A DNA stretch of 64,000 nt from Tolypothrix sp. PCC 7910 (GTDB taxonomy: Bacteria > Cyanobacteriota > Cyanobacteriia > Cyanobacteriales > Nostocaceae), in the NCBI RefSeq assembly GCF_011769525.1, contig NZ_CP050440.1, forward strand, positions 683,501 through 747,500, written 5' to 3'. Both the position numbers and the translations under genes were made by a program. Below, piece by piece: positions 19,066-28,272 of this stretch; the stretch's first letter is position 1; the number at the start of each line of letters is the position of its first letter. Under the pieces are notes generated by a model. That model was not told where the DNA came from, ran no database searches, and saw only the letters and a program-made list of their open reading frames with translations.

Positions 19066-19461
19066 ATGAATCATCTATCTAATAATAAGATGAAAGCATT
19101 TACAAAAGTTCAAGTTGTAACTAGCTTTAGTACAAAACAACTAGCAGAAAACCGCAGTCTTTCTCAAGCAAATGTTACAAAATTAGTTGATGGATATGAA
19201 TACATTGCGACTCAGTGGTTTGAAGAACGCCATCGTCAAGCCCAGGCAAGCTTCAATGTCACCATTGGTCTATGGACAGTGACAGCCTTGTTTGGTCTTG
19301 GTGTTGCCCTATCCGTCTGCACAAATAACGTTCCTGCAGTGCTGGCGACAACATCTGTAGGATTGACCACTGGTGCTGTTAGTACCCGCTTTTTCAGACT
19401 CTATAAAGAAGCAAATCAAAGTCTAGATACAGCTTCCAAGGAACTTCTAGATGAAGATTGA
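19066..19461 (+). CDS. Two-helix membrane protein resembling the cyanobacterial TRADD-N-associated TM domain
   Basis: 131 residues with a strong SD (GGAGGG). Residues ~40-118 form a conserved unit: DGYEYIATQWFEERHRQAQ, then two TM helices (ITIGLWTVTALFGLGVALS and VLATTSVGLTTGAVS), then FFRLYKEANQSLD. This is the pattern I associate with the 'CyanoTRADDas_TM' domain, found near predicted signalling/NLR-like proteins in filamentous cyanobacteria. The family assignment is from memory. Followed by a terminator. Confidence 0.65.
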   Translation: MNHLSNNKMKAFTKVQVVTSFSTKQLAENRSLSQANVTKLVDGYEYIATQWFEERHRQAQASFNVTIGLWTVTALFGLGVALSVCTNNVPAVLATTSVGLTTGAVSTRFFRLYKEANQSLDTASKELLDED

Positions 19462-19502
19462 TCATAAAAATGCGATGTCTGCTTGAATCCTTCAGCTAAC
19501 AG

Positions 19503-19539
19503 ACTCAAAAGCCCAGTCACAACGATTGGGCTTTTGAGT
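19503..19539 (+). terminator. Rho-independent terminator
   Basis: ACTCAAAAGCCCA (19503-19515) pairs perfectly over 13 bp with TGGGCTTTTGAGT (19527-19539). It ends the 19066 gene. Confidence 0.85.
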
Positions 19540-19632
19540 TGGGTAGATTCCTAAAACAAAACTTTTTGAAGTTCGCCTAGTCATACGTCTATCTGTTTTC
19601 GTGATTGGCTTCCGTAACAGCAATAGTGTTCG

Positions 19633-19830
19633 TTAACAAACAACTTTCAAGGTATTGTAAAGCAGCTTGTAGCGATTAAATCCTACTTCATACAAAGAAT
19701 TTGCCTGCGGCTGTACTACATAACTATCTGGCGGTAGGATTTTGAGTGCATCTGCTAAATTAGAGTATGCACCAACCCCCACCATTGCTAAAATAGCGGC
19801 TCCTCCCTCAGCTTTAGGTGCAATCAGTAA
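19633..19830 (-). pseudogene. C-terminal relic of an FGGY-family carbohydrate kinase
   Basis: On the minus strand an open frame reads LLIAPKAEGGAAILAMVGVGAY, then SNLADALKIL, then SLYEVGFNRYKLLYNTLK and a stop. This matches the extreme C-terminus of xylulokinase-like FGGY kinases (P-K-A-x-E-G-A-A..LA.VG.GAY, then Y...Y..LY..L). The ATPase core and the usual GGG(S/A) motif upstream are missing: that position is taken by the end of the phosphosulfolactate-phosphatase-like gene, which overlaps by 7 bases. The remaining piece also lacks about four residues in the GAALLA stretch. A deletion has removed most of the kinase. Confidence 0.75.
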
Positions 19831-20543
19831 AAAGCATTAATATAGGCATTGTCAATTAATAATGGCACGCACTCACTGACATTCAAAGCTGCTGCTAATT
19901 CAACATCTAACTCATAATCTTTGGCAATTAATTCTTTCCCTGAGCTGCATTTCTTGAAATATCCTAGTAAATCATGTTTAAAAGCAGCAAATGTGGTGAC
20001 AGCAGTTTCCGCTTCCGGGGATAAGCTACCATCCAAAACACTTAGAATTGCCCCTGCACCCATTAAATCTTCCCAAGCTGGGCGTAGTGTGCCATCTTCC
20101 CATTTTTCTCCTGCGGGAATTACTGAAATTTTGGTTCCATATTTTTGAGCAAATTTTGCTACTGCTGCACAATTTCGCAAGCATCCAGCTATTGTGGGAG
20201 TATTACCAGTGAGTAATGTCAATGTTGAACCATTAGGAGAAGGTATTACTAACCTAGTTCCGGCAGATATTTTAGTTAAAGATGCCGGGGAAAGAGAATA
20301 ACCTGCTTGAGACATCCGACCTTTGGATAATTCTGCTTTTACAGACTTGGCATAATCAATGGCAGAATCATCTCTCCATTGATATGGATAAATAATTGCA
20401 CCATTGTTGGTAGCAATTTCTGTTGCAGTCGAGAACGAAAGCACATCGACAATAATAATGACATCACTAATGGGTGCAAGTTTAACAACTCCTTGTACTC
20501 CCCATTCACATCTTAGATTAAATTCTGCTTGATCAAAAATCAT
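19824..20543 (-). CDS. 2-phosphosulfolactate phosphatase family protein (ComB-like)
   Basis: 239 residues. VIIIVDVLSFSTATEIA, TRLVIPSPNGSTLTLL, SVIPAGEKWEDGTLRPAWEDLMGAGAI and LAAALNVSECVPLLI match the ComB fold (Mg-dependent phosphatase of the coenzyme M route). In bacteria without methanogenesis the true substrate is uncertain; related cyanobacterial genes are common. Its 3' end runs into an FGGY-kinase relic. Confidence 0.9.
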   Translation of the reverse strand: MIFDQAEFNLRCEWGVQGVVKLAPISDVIIIVDVLSFSTATEIATNNGAIIYPYQWRDDSAIDYAKSVKAELSKGRMSQAGYSLSPASLTKISAGTRLVIPSPNGSTLTLLTGNTPTIAGCLRNCAAVAKFAQKYGTKISVIPAGEKWEDGTLRPAWEDLMGAGAILSVLDGSLSPEAETAVTTFAAFKHDLLGYFKKCSSGKELIAKDYELDVELAAALNVSECVPLLIDNAYINAFY

Positions 20544-21315
20544 TTTTTTGATTAATAAATTTACTAGCGGCTAAAAAATAAAAAATCTTGAATTTTTCTC
20601 ATAAGGCAATTGCAGAGATGGTATAGTCCAACTTTTGGATGAGATGCGATCGCATTCCCAAATTCTTATGTAGTCATTACACGTAAATGCAATAAATACA
20701 TACAATTTCCTTGAGGATTACCGGGAAATTAAATTAGGTATGAACAACTCTAGATCATTTCAGCAAGACACCATAAATCGTTAATAAAAGATACCAGAAT
20801 AACCACCTCTCAATATTTTTATAATTGTTGTTAGCCTTGTGCTACCTTGCTTTTGCCATCTCACAATTTGTTTGCTGTATTAGTAATAGGTTTAATTTGC
20901 TACTTAGACAATCTATATTATCTTATGATAAGGCATAATCCTGATAGATTTGTAGTAGTTTATTAAGGGCAAAATTAAAAATCTATAAGCAAGTACACAG
21001 GCACAATATATAAAATGTAAGTTTTGTTACGACTTTTAAAATCGAAGTGATATATGTGGTGCAGCCTCATAGAATTTTCACAATTAATCAGCTTTTTGAG
21101 CCTGAATGCAGATGAAATAATTAGCCGCGCAACCTTCAGGGCTATTTGTAAAATCAATTATTTTTATTTATTAAATTAAAAAGAAAAAATGTTTGCTTTT
21201 CTCACGTAAGGGAGATAAGTTAAAACATAAGTACTGATAGCGATCGCTAATTAAAAGACACTACAAGTAAAACTTCGGTCAATGGCTGACACGTGATGTA
21301 CCAGGGGTATTTTTG
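20544..21315. other. Intergenic region, nothing recognised
   Basis: About 770 AT-rich bases between divergent genes with scattered HIP1 sites and no open frame above 60 codons that looks protein-like. AGGGG at 21303 is the SD for the next gene. Confidence 0.5.
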
Positions 21316-22794
21316 ATGTCTAGTGAATTCAAAATCAATGCAAACCACGAACAAGTCTTACAACAAAGTTTTCATGGCTTAAAATCACACTGCCTTTCTT
21401 TTGGAGAAGTTTTAGCACAATCTTTTGCCGTCATTGCACCAACAACTATCCCTGCATCCAACGTGGGTTTAATAGTTGCCCTCTCAGGTAACGGCACTTG
21501 GCTAAGTATGGTTCTAGGCTTAGTAGGACTAGTATTTGTCAGCATCAATATCAATCAATTTGCTAGTCGTTCTGCTTCACCAGGCTCTCTTTATTCATAC
21601 ATTGTTAAAGGTCTTGGCCCGACAGCTGGTGTCATCTGCGGTTGGAGTTTGGTTTTAGCTTATTTATTTACTGCAATGTCGGTGTTGTGCGGTTTTGCTA
21701 ACTTCAGCAGTGTATTGATTGGTCATTTAGGAATTCACCCATCTAGTATTACCCTACTAGCCTTAGGTGCAGGAATTGCCTGGTATGCAGGTTATAAAGA
21801 TATCCAGCTCTCAGCCGTCGCTATGCTATGGATGGAGGGTCTATCCATCACATTGATCGGAGTCTTATGTGTGATGATTTGGGCACACCACGGTTTTGCA
21901 TTAGATATACCCCAACTAACTTTGAGTGGTGTGCAACCAGGTAGCCTCGCAACAGGACTAGTACTGGTAATGTTTGCCTTCTCTGGATTTGAAAGCGCAA
22001 CCACCTTGGGTGATGAAGCAAAAAGCCCATTAAAAACTATTCCCCGATCTGTTTTAGGGAGTGTAATCCTCGCTGGTTTATTCTATGTCTGCACTACATA
22101 TATTGAAGTATTAGCGTTTCGCCAATCAGGAGTAGACATTACTCACACTGAAGAACCTCTAGGTTATCTCTCCCAACAAATAGGTTTAGGTTGGCTGGGC
22201 GAATTAGTGGGTTTAGGTGCGTTAGCTAGCTTCTTTGCTTGCGTTCTGGGAAGCATTAATCCCGCCGCCAGAATCTTCTTTTTAATGGCGCGTCATGGAT
22301 TATTTCATGCCAAGCTGGGCAATACACACACATCAAATAAAACGCCTCACATTGCTGTGACGATGTGTTCCTTCTTGACATTCTTGATCCCTGCGGTTAT
22401 GGCTCTATTTCAAATCAAGTTATTTGAGGCTATGGGATATTTGGGTGCGATCGCTAGCTTTGGATTTGTCACCGTTTACATTTTAATTTCTATTGCTGCA
22501 CCAATTTACCTCTACAAAATCAACAGTCTGCGCCCTAGAGATATTATATTTTCCCTTGTAGCAATAGGGTTTATGTTTATTCCCTTAATAGGTAGCGTCG
22601 GAATTCCCGGTAATCAAATGTTTCCAGTTCCCGAAGCTCCTTATAATTTCTTTCCTTACCTCTTTTTAATCTATATTGCTACGGCTTGCGGATGGTTCAT
22701 GTGCCAGAAATTACGCTCTCCCAAAATGGTTAACAAAATGGTCAAATCTATCGATGCAATTCATATCAGATTTGATAGCGAACGCAAAAAATAG
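21316..22794 (+). CDS. APC-superfamily amino acid permease
   Basis: About 492 residues, ~12 TM helices. N-terminal SFGEVLAQSFAVIAPTTIPA and GLVFVSININQFASRSASPGSLYSY carry the APC consensus; LVMFAFSGFESATTLGDEAKSP corresponds to the TM6 unwound region (GFE). I place the start at ATG 21316, seven bases after AGGGG; a TTG precedes it. Substrate not determinable (amino acid or polyamine). Confidence 0.92.
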   Translation: MSSEFKINANHEQVLQQSFHGLKSHCLSFGEVLAQSFAVIAPTTIPASNVGLIVALSGNGTWLSMVLGLVGLVFVSININQFASRSASPGSLYSYIVKGLGPTAGVICGWSLVLAYLFTAMSVLCGFANFSSVLIGHLGIHPSSITLLALGAGIAWYAGYKDIQLSAVAMLWMEGLSITLIGVLCVMIWAHHGFALDIPQLTLSGVQPGSLATGLVLVMFAFSGFESATTLGDEAKSPLKTIPRSVLGSVILAGLFYVCTTYIEVLAFRQSGVDITHTEEPLGYLSQQIGLGWLGELVGLGALASFFACVLGSINPAARIFFLMARHGLFHAKLGNTHTSNKTPHIAVTMCSFLTFLIPAVMALFQIKLFEAMGYLGAIASFGFVTVYILISIAAPIYLYKINSLRPRDIIFSLVAIGFMFIPLIGSVGIPGNQMFPVPEAPYNFFPYLFLIYIATACGWFMCQKLRSPKMVNKMVKSIDAIHIRFDSERKK

Positions 22795-22893
22795 CAAATT
22801 ATTAATTACCCGTGCCCATTGGTCATTTTTCAAAGTTAGTTAAATGACTAATGAGTAGCAATCAATCCAGTATTCAATATCAAAAACTGTGTA

Positions 22894-23595
22894 ATGGAAG
22901 AATTAATTACCGCCATCCCTACAGGCATAACAGCTTTTACCGCAACTAATCTTGATGATTTAGTTATTTTGTCGCTCTGGTTTTCACAAATCAATAACAA
23001 TTTCCGTTCGCGGCATATTGTTATCGGTCAGTTCCTCGGATTTAGTATTTTAGTAATTGCAAGTCTGACTGGCTTGTTGGGCGGTATGATATTACCAAAA
23101 CACTGGATTGGTCTACTAGGACTAGCTCCCATAGCAATTGGTATGAGTAGTTGGCTAAATCAAGAAAGCGATGATGACGATGCAGAAGATGAGGAATTGA
23201 AGCAATCTGAAACTTCACCATTTGCCAGTTTTCTTTCTCCACAAACTTATAGCGTTGCTGCAATTACTATAGCCAATGGTAGTGATAATATAAGTATTTA
23301 TATGCCATTGTTTGCTAACAGCAATCTCATCAGACTGAGCGTAATTCTCATCATCTTCTTTTTGCTTGTAGGAGTTTGGTGTTATGCCAGCTACAAACTA
23401 ATTAACCAAAACAATATTGCAACTATTCTCAACCGTTACGGTAGTAATCTGGTTCCCTTTGTTTTGGTGGGATTAGGAGTTTATATCATCTTGGAAAGTG
23501 GCGCATTGAATCCACTCGCTTTAGTAGCTAGTTGTATCTGTCTCATGGTGATAGTCAAAAAATATAAACCTAGGGCAGAAGTCGAAGAGAACTAA
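22894..23595 (+). CDS. Cadmium-resistance transporter family (CadD-like) protein
   Basis: 233 residues, ~6 TM helices. TAFTATNLDDLVILSLWFSQ is the CadD/Cad signature with acidic residues in the membrane, and the second half repeats a similar IANGSDNISIYMPLF motif, typical of the LysE-like inverted-repeat fold. The intervening loop is strongly acidic (DDDDAEDEE). It may export Cd or another divalent cation; the real substrate is not shown. Confidence 0.88.
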   Translation: MEELITAIPTGITAFTATNLDDLVILSLWFSQINNNFRSRHIVIGQFLGFSILVIASLTGLLGGMILPKHWIGLLGLAPIAIGMSSWLNQESDDDDAEDEELKQSETSPFASFLSPQTYSVAAITIANGSDNISIYMPLFANSNLIRLSVILIIFFLLVGVWCYASYKLINQNNIATILNRYGSNLVPFVLVGLGVYIILESGALNPLALVASCICLMVIVKKYKPRAEVEEN

Positions 23596-23817
23596 AATAG
23601 GCTAAAAATAAGTAAATTGGTGAAAGTTATATTTAGAGAACTTCTTAGCAAGTTATCGCCAATGTTTTAACTTATCGCGGTCAAAATTTTGTGCCTTTGG
23701 ATTGATAACTTTAGAAATTGCAATTTTGATTGCTAGCGATAGATATCAATATCGGGTAAAAATTTACCCAATCGGCTTGAAAGCCGGACAAATTTTAAGC
23801 CTCATCAGGAGAACCCC

Positions 23818-24453
23818 ATGAAGCTCTTTAAAACTCTTTTATTAGTCTTCACACTCTTAGTGAATTTTTTAATTGTCCAACCATCTTGGGCTGATCCACC
23901 AACACTTACACAGACACCTGAGTATGCTGAAGTCACACAAGCCCTCAACGAACTAACACAAGCAAAAGCAGCACCAGCAGAATCAGGATATACAGCAGAG
24001 CAAATTGAACAAAAAACAGGCGAATTAAATCTGCAAAAATACATTCTTGAGACATCTCTAGAATGGGGTCAATGTCGCAATCAAACCGGACAAAACTTAG
24101 CAGTATTTGCCCATAAAGCCAAGAAAAATCAACAGCCAAGTATTTACTATTTAGGTAACGGTAAAATTACAGACGACGAATGGAACTGTGATGGTGTCTA
24201 CCTACCAGCTGGAGTGAAAATTGCTGGCTTAATTCCTGGTGATACCCAAGCGCAAGAATTAACAGAACCCCTAGCATTAAAATTTGTCCCTGGTACTCAG
24301 CTAGTTGCTCAAACCAATCCCCAAACAGGCGCTATCGAATTAAATGTTCCGCCTGCAAAAGTCTTCAAAGCAAGTGATACGACCTGGACAATTCCCAATT
24401 TATCAGCAGCCGATGTTAGCGCCCAATTACCTAATGCACCAATAGAAGACTAA
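23818..24453 (+). CDS. Secreted protein, tandem paralogue 1
   Basis: 211 residues, SD AGGAGA. Signal peptide ends ...QPSWA/DPP. The mature protein has a helical N-terminal part and a C-terminal beta-rich domain with two Cys (WGQCRNQT, EWNCDGVY) that could form one disulfide. Met is absent after the start. The 24529 gene is a paralogue with the same layout. Family not recognised. Confidence 0.8.
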   Translation: MKLFKTLLLVFTLLVNFLIVQPSWADPPTLTQTPEYAEVTQALNELTQAKAAPAESGYTAEQIEQKTGELNLQKYILETSLEWGQCRNQTGQNLAVFAHKAKKNQQPSIYYLGNGKITDDEWNCDGVYLPAGVKIAGLIPGDTQAQELTEPLALKFVPGTQLVAQTNPQTGAIELNVPPAKVFKASDTTWTIPNLSAADVSAQLPNAPIED

Positions 24454-24462
24454 ATAATGCTT

Positions 24463-24496
24463 AAGACGTAAAATTTTCGGGATAATTTTACGTCTT
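24463..24496 (+). terminator. Hairpin between the two paralogues
   Basis: AAGACGTAAAATT (24463-24475) and AATTTTACGTCTT (24484-24496) pair over 13 bp with an 8-base loop. Probable terminator or attenuator between the duplicated genes. Confidence 0.65.
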
Positions 24497-24528
24497 CATC
24501 ATCAATCTTTGTTTTCAGCAGGAGAACC

Positions 24529-25197
24529 ATGAAGTTATTTAAATCACTGTTACTGGTGTTAATTATTGGGCTGAATTTCATCTTTGCTAGACCTTCCTTA
24601 GCAGACCCACCAAAAATTACCAAAAGCCCTGATTACGTAGAAGTAACCAAATCTCTCGATATTCTGGAAGCGCAACTTGCAGCAGCTAAAGCGGGAGAAG
24701 CGATATCCGAGACATTCACAGTTGAAGATATCCAGAAAAAAATTGATGAATTGTCGTTTCAAAAATATGCTCTAGAAAAAGGCATTAACTGGGGTCAATG
24801 TCGCAATGAAACAGACAAAACAATTGCTGTGTACGGCCCCAAACCTAAAAAACCGAAAACACCCTACGATAATACACTCTACTTTTTAGCTGCTGGTCAA
24901 GAAACACCAGCAGGATGGGATTGTCAGGGAATTTATTTAGCAAATGATGCTAAAGTTGCTGGCTTAAACACAGACCCAAATCAATCATTAGAAGGTGCAG
25001 CTGCTATCAAAATATTTAAAGGCACACAACTGATAGCTAAAAGCAATCCAGAAACCAGCGCCTTAGAATTTAATGTTACTCCCAGTAAAGTTTTTAAAGC
25101 TGGCGATATCAACTGGTATATTCCTAATATTGGAGAAAAAAATATTGCTTCTAGGCTTCCAGATGTGCCTCTAGGCGGCGAGGAAGAAGCTGATTAA
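24529..25197 (+). CDS. Secreted protein, tandem paralogue 2
   Basis: 222 residues, SD AGGAGA. Signal peptide ends ...RPSLA/DPP. Same order of blocks as the 23818 gene: PDYVEVTKSLD, YALEKGINWGQCRNET, GWDCQGIYLA, GTQLIAKSNPETSALEFNVTPSKVFKAGD, ending in an acidic tail (GGEEEAD). The cysteine pair and absence of internal Met are conserved between the two. Arose by local duplication; unknown function, periplasmic or extracellular. Confidence 0.8.
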   Translation: MKLFKSLLLVLIIGLNFIFARPSLADPPKITKSPDYVEVTKSLDILEAQLAAAKAGEAISETFTVEDIQKKIDELSFQKYALEKGINWGQCRNETDKTIAVYGPKPKKPKTPYDNTLYFLAAGQETPAGWDCQGIYLANDAKVAGLNTDPNQSLEGAAAIKIFKGTQLIAKSNPETSALEFNVTPSKVFKAGDINWYIPNIGEKNIASRLPDVPLGGEEEAD

Positions 25198-25213
25198 AAT
25201 TGAGCAATAAAAA

Positions 25214-25240
25214 TGTAGAGACGTATTTAGCGTCTCTACA
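25214..25240. terminator. GTAGAGACG hairpin repeat
   Basis: TGTAGAGACG (25214-25223) / CGTCTCTACA (25231-25240), 10 bp perfect with a 7-base loop. This hairpin is a familiar interspersed element of cyanobacteria and here sits between the paralogue and tauE-like genes. Confidence 0.7.
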
Positions 25241-25278
25241 GAGAAGAAAGTTACTTAGATAACAAAAGGCTAACAGAT

Positions 25279-26112
25279 GTGAATATTCTGGAATTTTCTT
25301 TATTAGTTTGGGTTGGAGCATTTACTGCTGGGTTAATAGGTGCATTAACTGGTTTAGGTGGTGGAGTGGTTATTGTTCCCTTATTAACTTCAGTATTTGG
25401 TGTTGATATTCGCTATGCTGTTGGCGCTTCTTTAGTATCTGTAATTGCTACTTCTTTAGGAGCAGCATCTACATACATTAAGCAAGGTTACACTAATTTA
25501 AGATTAGGAATGTTTTTAGAAGTAGCAACAACCATTGGAGCTATTATAGGCGCTATAATTGCTACTAAAGTTTCTGTGAAAGCTTTAACAATTTTTTTAG
25601 CAATTATCCTACTTTATTCAGCATATCTCTCACAACAACCCAAACGCCAAGAACCAGAAAATGAAACAGAAGATGGCTTTGCAAATTATTTAGAACTGAA
25701 TGGTGCTTACCCAACACCCGATGGCTTTATTCCTTATCAAGTTCACGCGGTTCCAGGTGGGTTTGCGGTGATGTTTGTATCTGGAATCATTTCTGGATTA
25801 CTTGGTATTGGCTCGGGTGCATTTAAGGTTTTGGCAATGGATAACGTGATGCGTATTCCATTTAAAGTATCTACAACCACCAGCAATTTTATGATTGGTG
25901 TGACAGCCGCAGCTTCAGCAGGAGTTTATTTAGCCCGTGGTTATATTGACCCTGGATTATCAATGCCTGTAATGCTGGGAGTGTTACCAGGTGCTTTTTT
26001 AGGTGCCAGAATTCTTGTAGGTGCTAAAACCCAAGTTTTAAGAATTATCTTCAGTTTTGTATTAATAGCAATGGCGCTGAAGATGGTCTACAACAGTCTG
26101 ATTGGAGTATAA
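25279..26112 (+). CDS. TauE/SafE-family anion permease
   Basis: 277 residues starting with GTG, ~8 TM helices. The two family repeats are visible: GLIGALTGLGGGVVIVPLL near the N-terminus and GIISGLLGIGSGAFKVLAM in the second half. A 45-residue hydrophilic loop (KRQEPENETEDG) separates them. TauE/SafE proteins export sulfite, sulfoacetate or similar anions. The DUF1634 gene follows after 3 bases, a common pairing. Confidence 0.93.
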   Translation: MNILEFSLLVWVGAFTAGLIGALTGLGGGVVIVPLLTSVFGVDIRYAVGASLVSVIATSLGAASTYIKQGYTNLRLGMFLEVATTIGAIIGAIIATKVSVKALTIFLAIILLYSAYLSQQPKRQEPENETEDGFANYLELNGAYPTPDGFIPYQVHAVPGGFAVMFVSGIISGLLGIGSGAFKVLAMDNVMRIPFKVSTTTSNFMIGVTAAASAGVYLARGYIDPGLSMPVMLGVLPGAFLGARILVGAKTQVLRIIFSFVLIAMALKMVYNSLIGV

Positions 26113-26115
26113 TCA

Positions 26116-26652
26116 ATGGTCTATTTTGATTTATTTCGGCGTTCGTTTGCTTTCATACCTAAAAGCGAAGTTGTTGTAGAACCTTTAGAGCTAGAAGAGG
26201 TAGATAGCGATATTGTAGCTTTAAAACAGCTTGCTAAAAATACTGAGATTCCGCTTACTTCCCAGAGAAGTTTTACGAAAGATGAAAGCGAACAGAAATT
26301 TGAAAATTTACTGAGTAACTTGCTGAAATTTGGTGTGTTGATTGCTAGTGCAGTAGTGTTATTTGGTGGTATTATTTACCTAGTTCATCACGGTAGCGAA
26401 CCCGCTAGATATCACTTTTTCCGGGGAGAACCATCTGATTTTCGCTCTCCACAAGGTGTGGTAAAAGCGCTGTTTTCAGGAAGTGATAGAGCCATTATTC
26501 AACTAGGAATATTACTGATGATTGCTACGCCAATTATACGCGTAATAATCTCACTTTTTGCTTTCCTTTTACGGAAAATCTGGAGCTTTGCGCTTATTAC
26601 ACTCTTGGTTCTTACTAGTTTGATTTATAGCCTTATAGGTGGCTATTACTAA
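26116..26652 (+). CDS. DUF1634 membrane protein
   Basis: 178 residues. A ~65-residue cytosolic N-terminus precedes three TM helices (LIASAVVLFGGIIYLV, QLGILLMIATPIIRVIISLFAF, FALITLLVLTSLIYSLIGGYY). FENLLSNLLKFGVLIA and the RGEP.. segment fit DUF1634, usually the partner of a TauE/SafE permease, as here. Confidence 0.88.
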   Translation: MVYFDLFRRSFAFIPKSEVVVEPLELEEVDSDIVALKQLAKNTEIPLTSQRSFTKDESEQKFENLLSNLLKFGVLIASAVVLFGGIIYLVHHGSEPARYHFFRGEPSDFRSPQGVVKALFSGSDRAIIQLGILLMIATPIIRVIISLFAFLLRKIWSFALITLLVLTSLIYSLIGGYY

Positions 26653-27776
26653 AGTGATAAATTATGGAGTTTCCGTTTTAACCTCATGTGTATTAGCAAG
26701 TAATTTTATTATTTTAAATAATCTTTGAGAGATATCAAGAATCCTTAAGGGTACAAAATTTTTTTTGTGCCTATATTAATGTGTCGATCTCAATTTATTT
26801 CTAGTCTATATAACAATACGCTGTTGTTAAATAAGCCAGATCAATTGGGGGAGAATCCCCCAAACCCCCGATTGGGTGACGGTTGCGTCCCCCAAACCCC
26901 CTCCAAAATTATTGTTCGGTTTTTTGTTGAGTAACTAAGTAACTCGGTGGAAATAAACCAAACTATGTTAAGAAACTTAAATAGGCTTGAAATCCTTACC
27001 AATGACCAATGACCAAGGACAAAGCGCAAAGTCTGAGCGGAGGAAACCTCCGCTCAGAACTTTGTAAGAATGACAGCCTCAGCCAGTTATCTTTAATTTC
27101 GCCGACCTACTTAGTTTTTTGGTTTTGTTATCAATTAATTTTCTTAACTGAACTGTATTTGTCTAGATAACCCTTTTATCTATCCAGGTATATGTATTTT
27201 ATAATGCCTAATGATGAGAATATCTTGTGCGTAACTTTAAAAGTGAATTAGATAGTAAAACTGGGCGTTATCTACTTGATATTATTTAGCTTTTGGCAAA
27301 AGAACAAAATTTTTCTGTATAGTTAGTTGTATACTCACAATTACCGCATTTATATATAGCTGATTGAAGATTACAGGACTTAAGCAAGCAAAAGTTGTCA
27401 TTGCGAGCGGAACGTAGTATGGGGAAGCAATCCCATCATTTTAAGGGATTACACCACTACGCTCGTAATGACATAATTTTAGCGGCTTTTGCGTAAATAT
27501 TAGATTACACAAGCATTGAATATATTACAAAATACAGTAACTTTGACATTGATTTGAAAGCATCCTACACCCTTAACTTACTTACTTAACTAAAAAGCCT
27601 AAAATAGCATAGCAGTATAGTTTAATTTTAACTTAAAAAAAAGAGCTACAGCTAGGGTTTTTATTTTTTAAGTAGTTAATATTTTAACCTTGAAAGCGCT
27701 AAATAGACAACAAAAAAATTTGTTATATGCTGTTAAAAACTTACTATGTTTAGGTTTACTTTAAGTATTGCAGAGT
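26653..27776. other. 1.1-kb spacer with palindromic repeats
   Basis: No gene recognised. Contents: a GGGGGAGAATCCCCC-type palindrome cluster at 26848-26900; a 12-bp perfect hairpin TCTGAGCGGAGG/CCTCCGCTCAGA at 27032-27058; and a ~80-bp inverted element at 27396-27474 whose ends TGTCATTGCGAGCG / CGCTCGTAATGACA pair at 13 of 14 positions, resembling a MITE or REP element. Confidence 0.6.
27396..27474. repeat. MITE/REP-like inverted element
   Basis: Terminal arms TGTCATTGCGAGCG and CGCTCGTAATGACA enclose an inner GGGAAGCAATCCC palindrome. This 'GTCATTGCGAGCG...GAAGCAATC' sequence is a widespread short interspersed repeat in bacterial genomes. No transposase inside. Confidence 0.6.
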
Positions 27777-27941
27777 ATGATTTTTGTGAGATATTTTGCA
27801 TTGTTCTTTCTACTATTAGCAGCATTATTATCAGCACTTAAGCAAATGAGTCTGGCGCTAGATGAGGGAAATCTTGAACGTTTTACTCTTTGGACAAGTA
27901 TAGCCTCTTTCATTGCAGGTTTACCAATTATGTTGTGGTAA
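27777..27941 (+). CDS. Possible 54-residue membrane peptide
   Basis: ATG 27777 opens a frame MIFVRYFALFFLLLAALLS, then a polar turn (KQMSLALDEGNLERFT) and a second hydrophobic segment ending PIMLW. Two short helices with a charged loop look protein-like, but no good SD is present and I know no family. Confidence 0.35.
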   Translation: MIFVRYFALFFLLLAALLSALKQMSLALDEGNLERFTLWTSIASFIAGLPIMLW

Positions 27942-28272
27942 ATAATAAGCAAGCACATGATATCTTAAAGCTATAGCTTGAAGAGTATTATTTAAACTAT
28001 TTATTGCCTGAAGATTACTGCTAGGTTAGATGTATTAATAAATAATTAAAATTCAGATGTAAGTAGAAATTTGAAATTAGTAAATAGGTAAGTTGCGAAT
28101 ATTCTTTAGGTCTAACTATAGGAATCCTATTTAATTTATAAAAAAATCTCAGTAAGCCCTAACGTACGAAAAGCTTTGGCAATGATGCGTTAAAGATAGC
28201 GTAACACATCCTACTTGAACTTCAATATCAAATATGAGTCATATAGTTTGGAGAGGCAATAGTAAAAGAGCA

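Noticed and set aside
26848-27060. Origin or attachment site because of dense palindromes
   Set aside because: No integrase, DnaA-box cluster or direct repeats; these are common interspersed palindromes.
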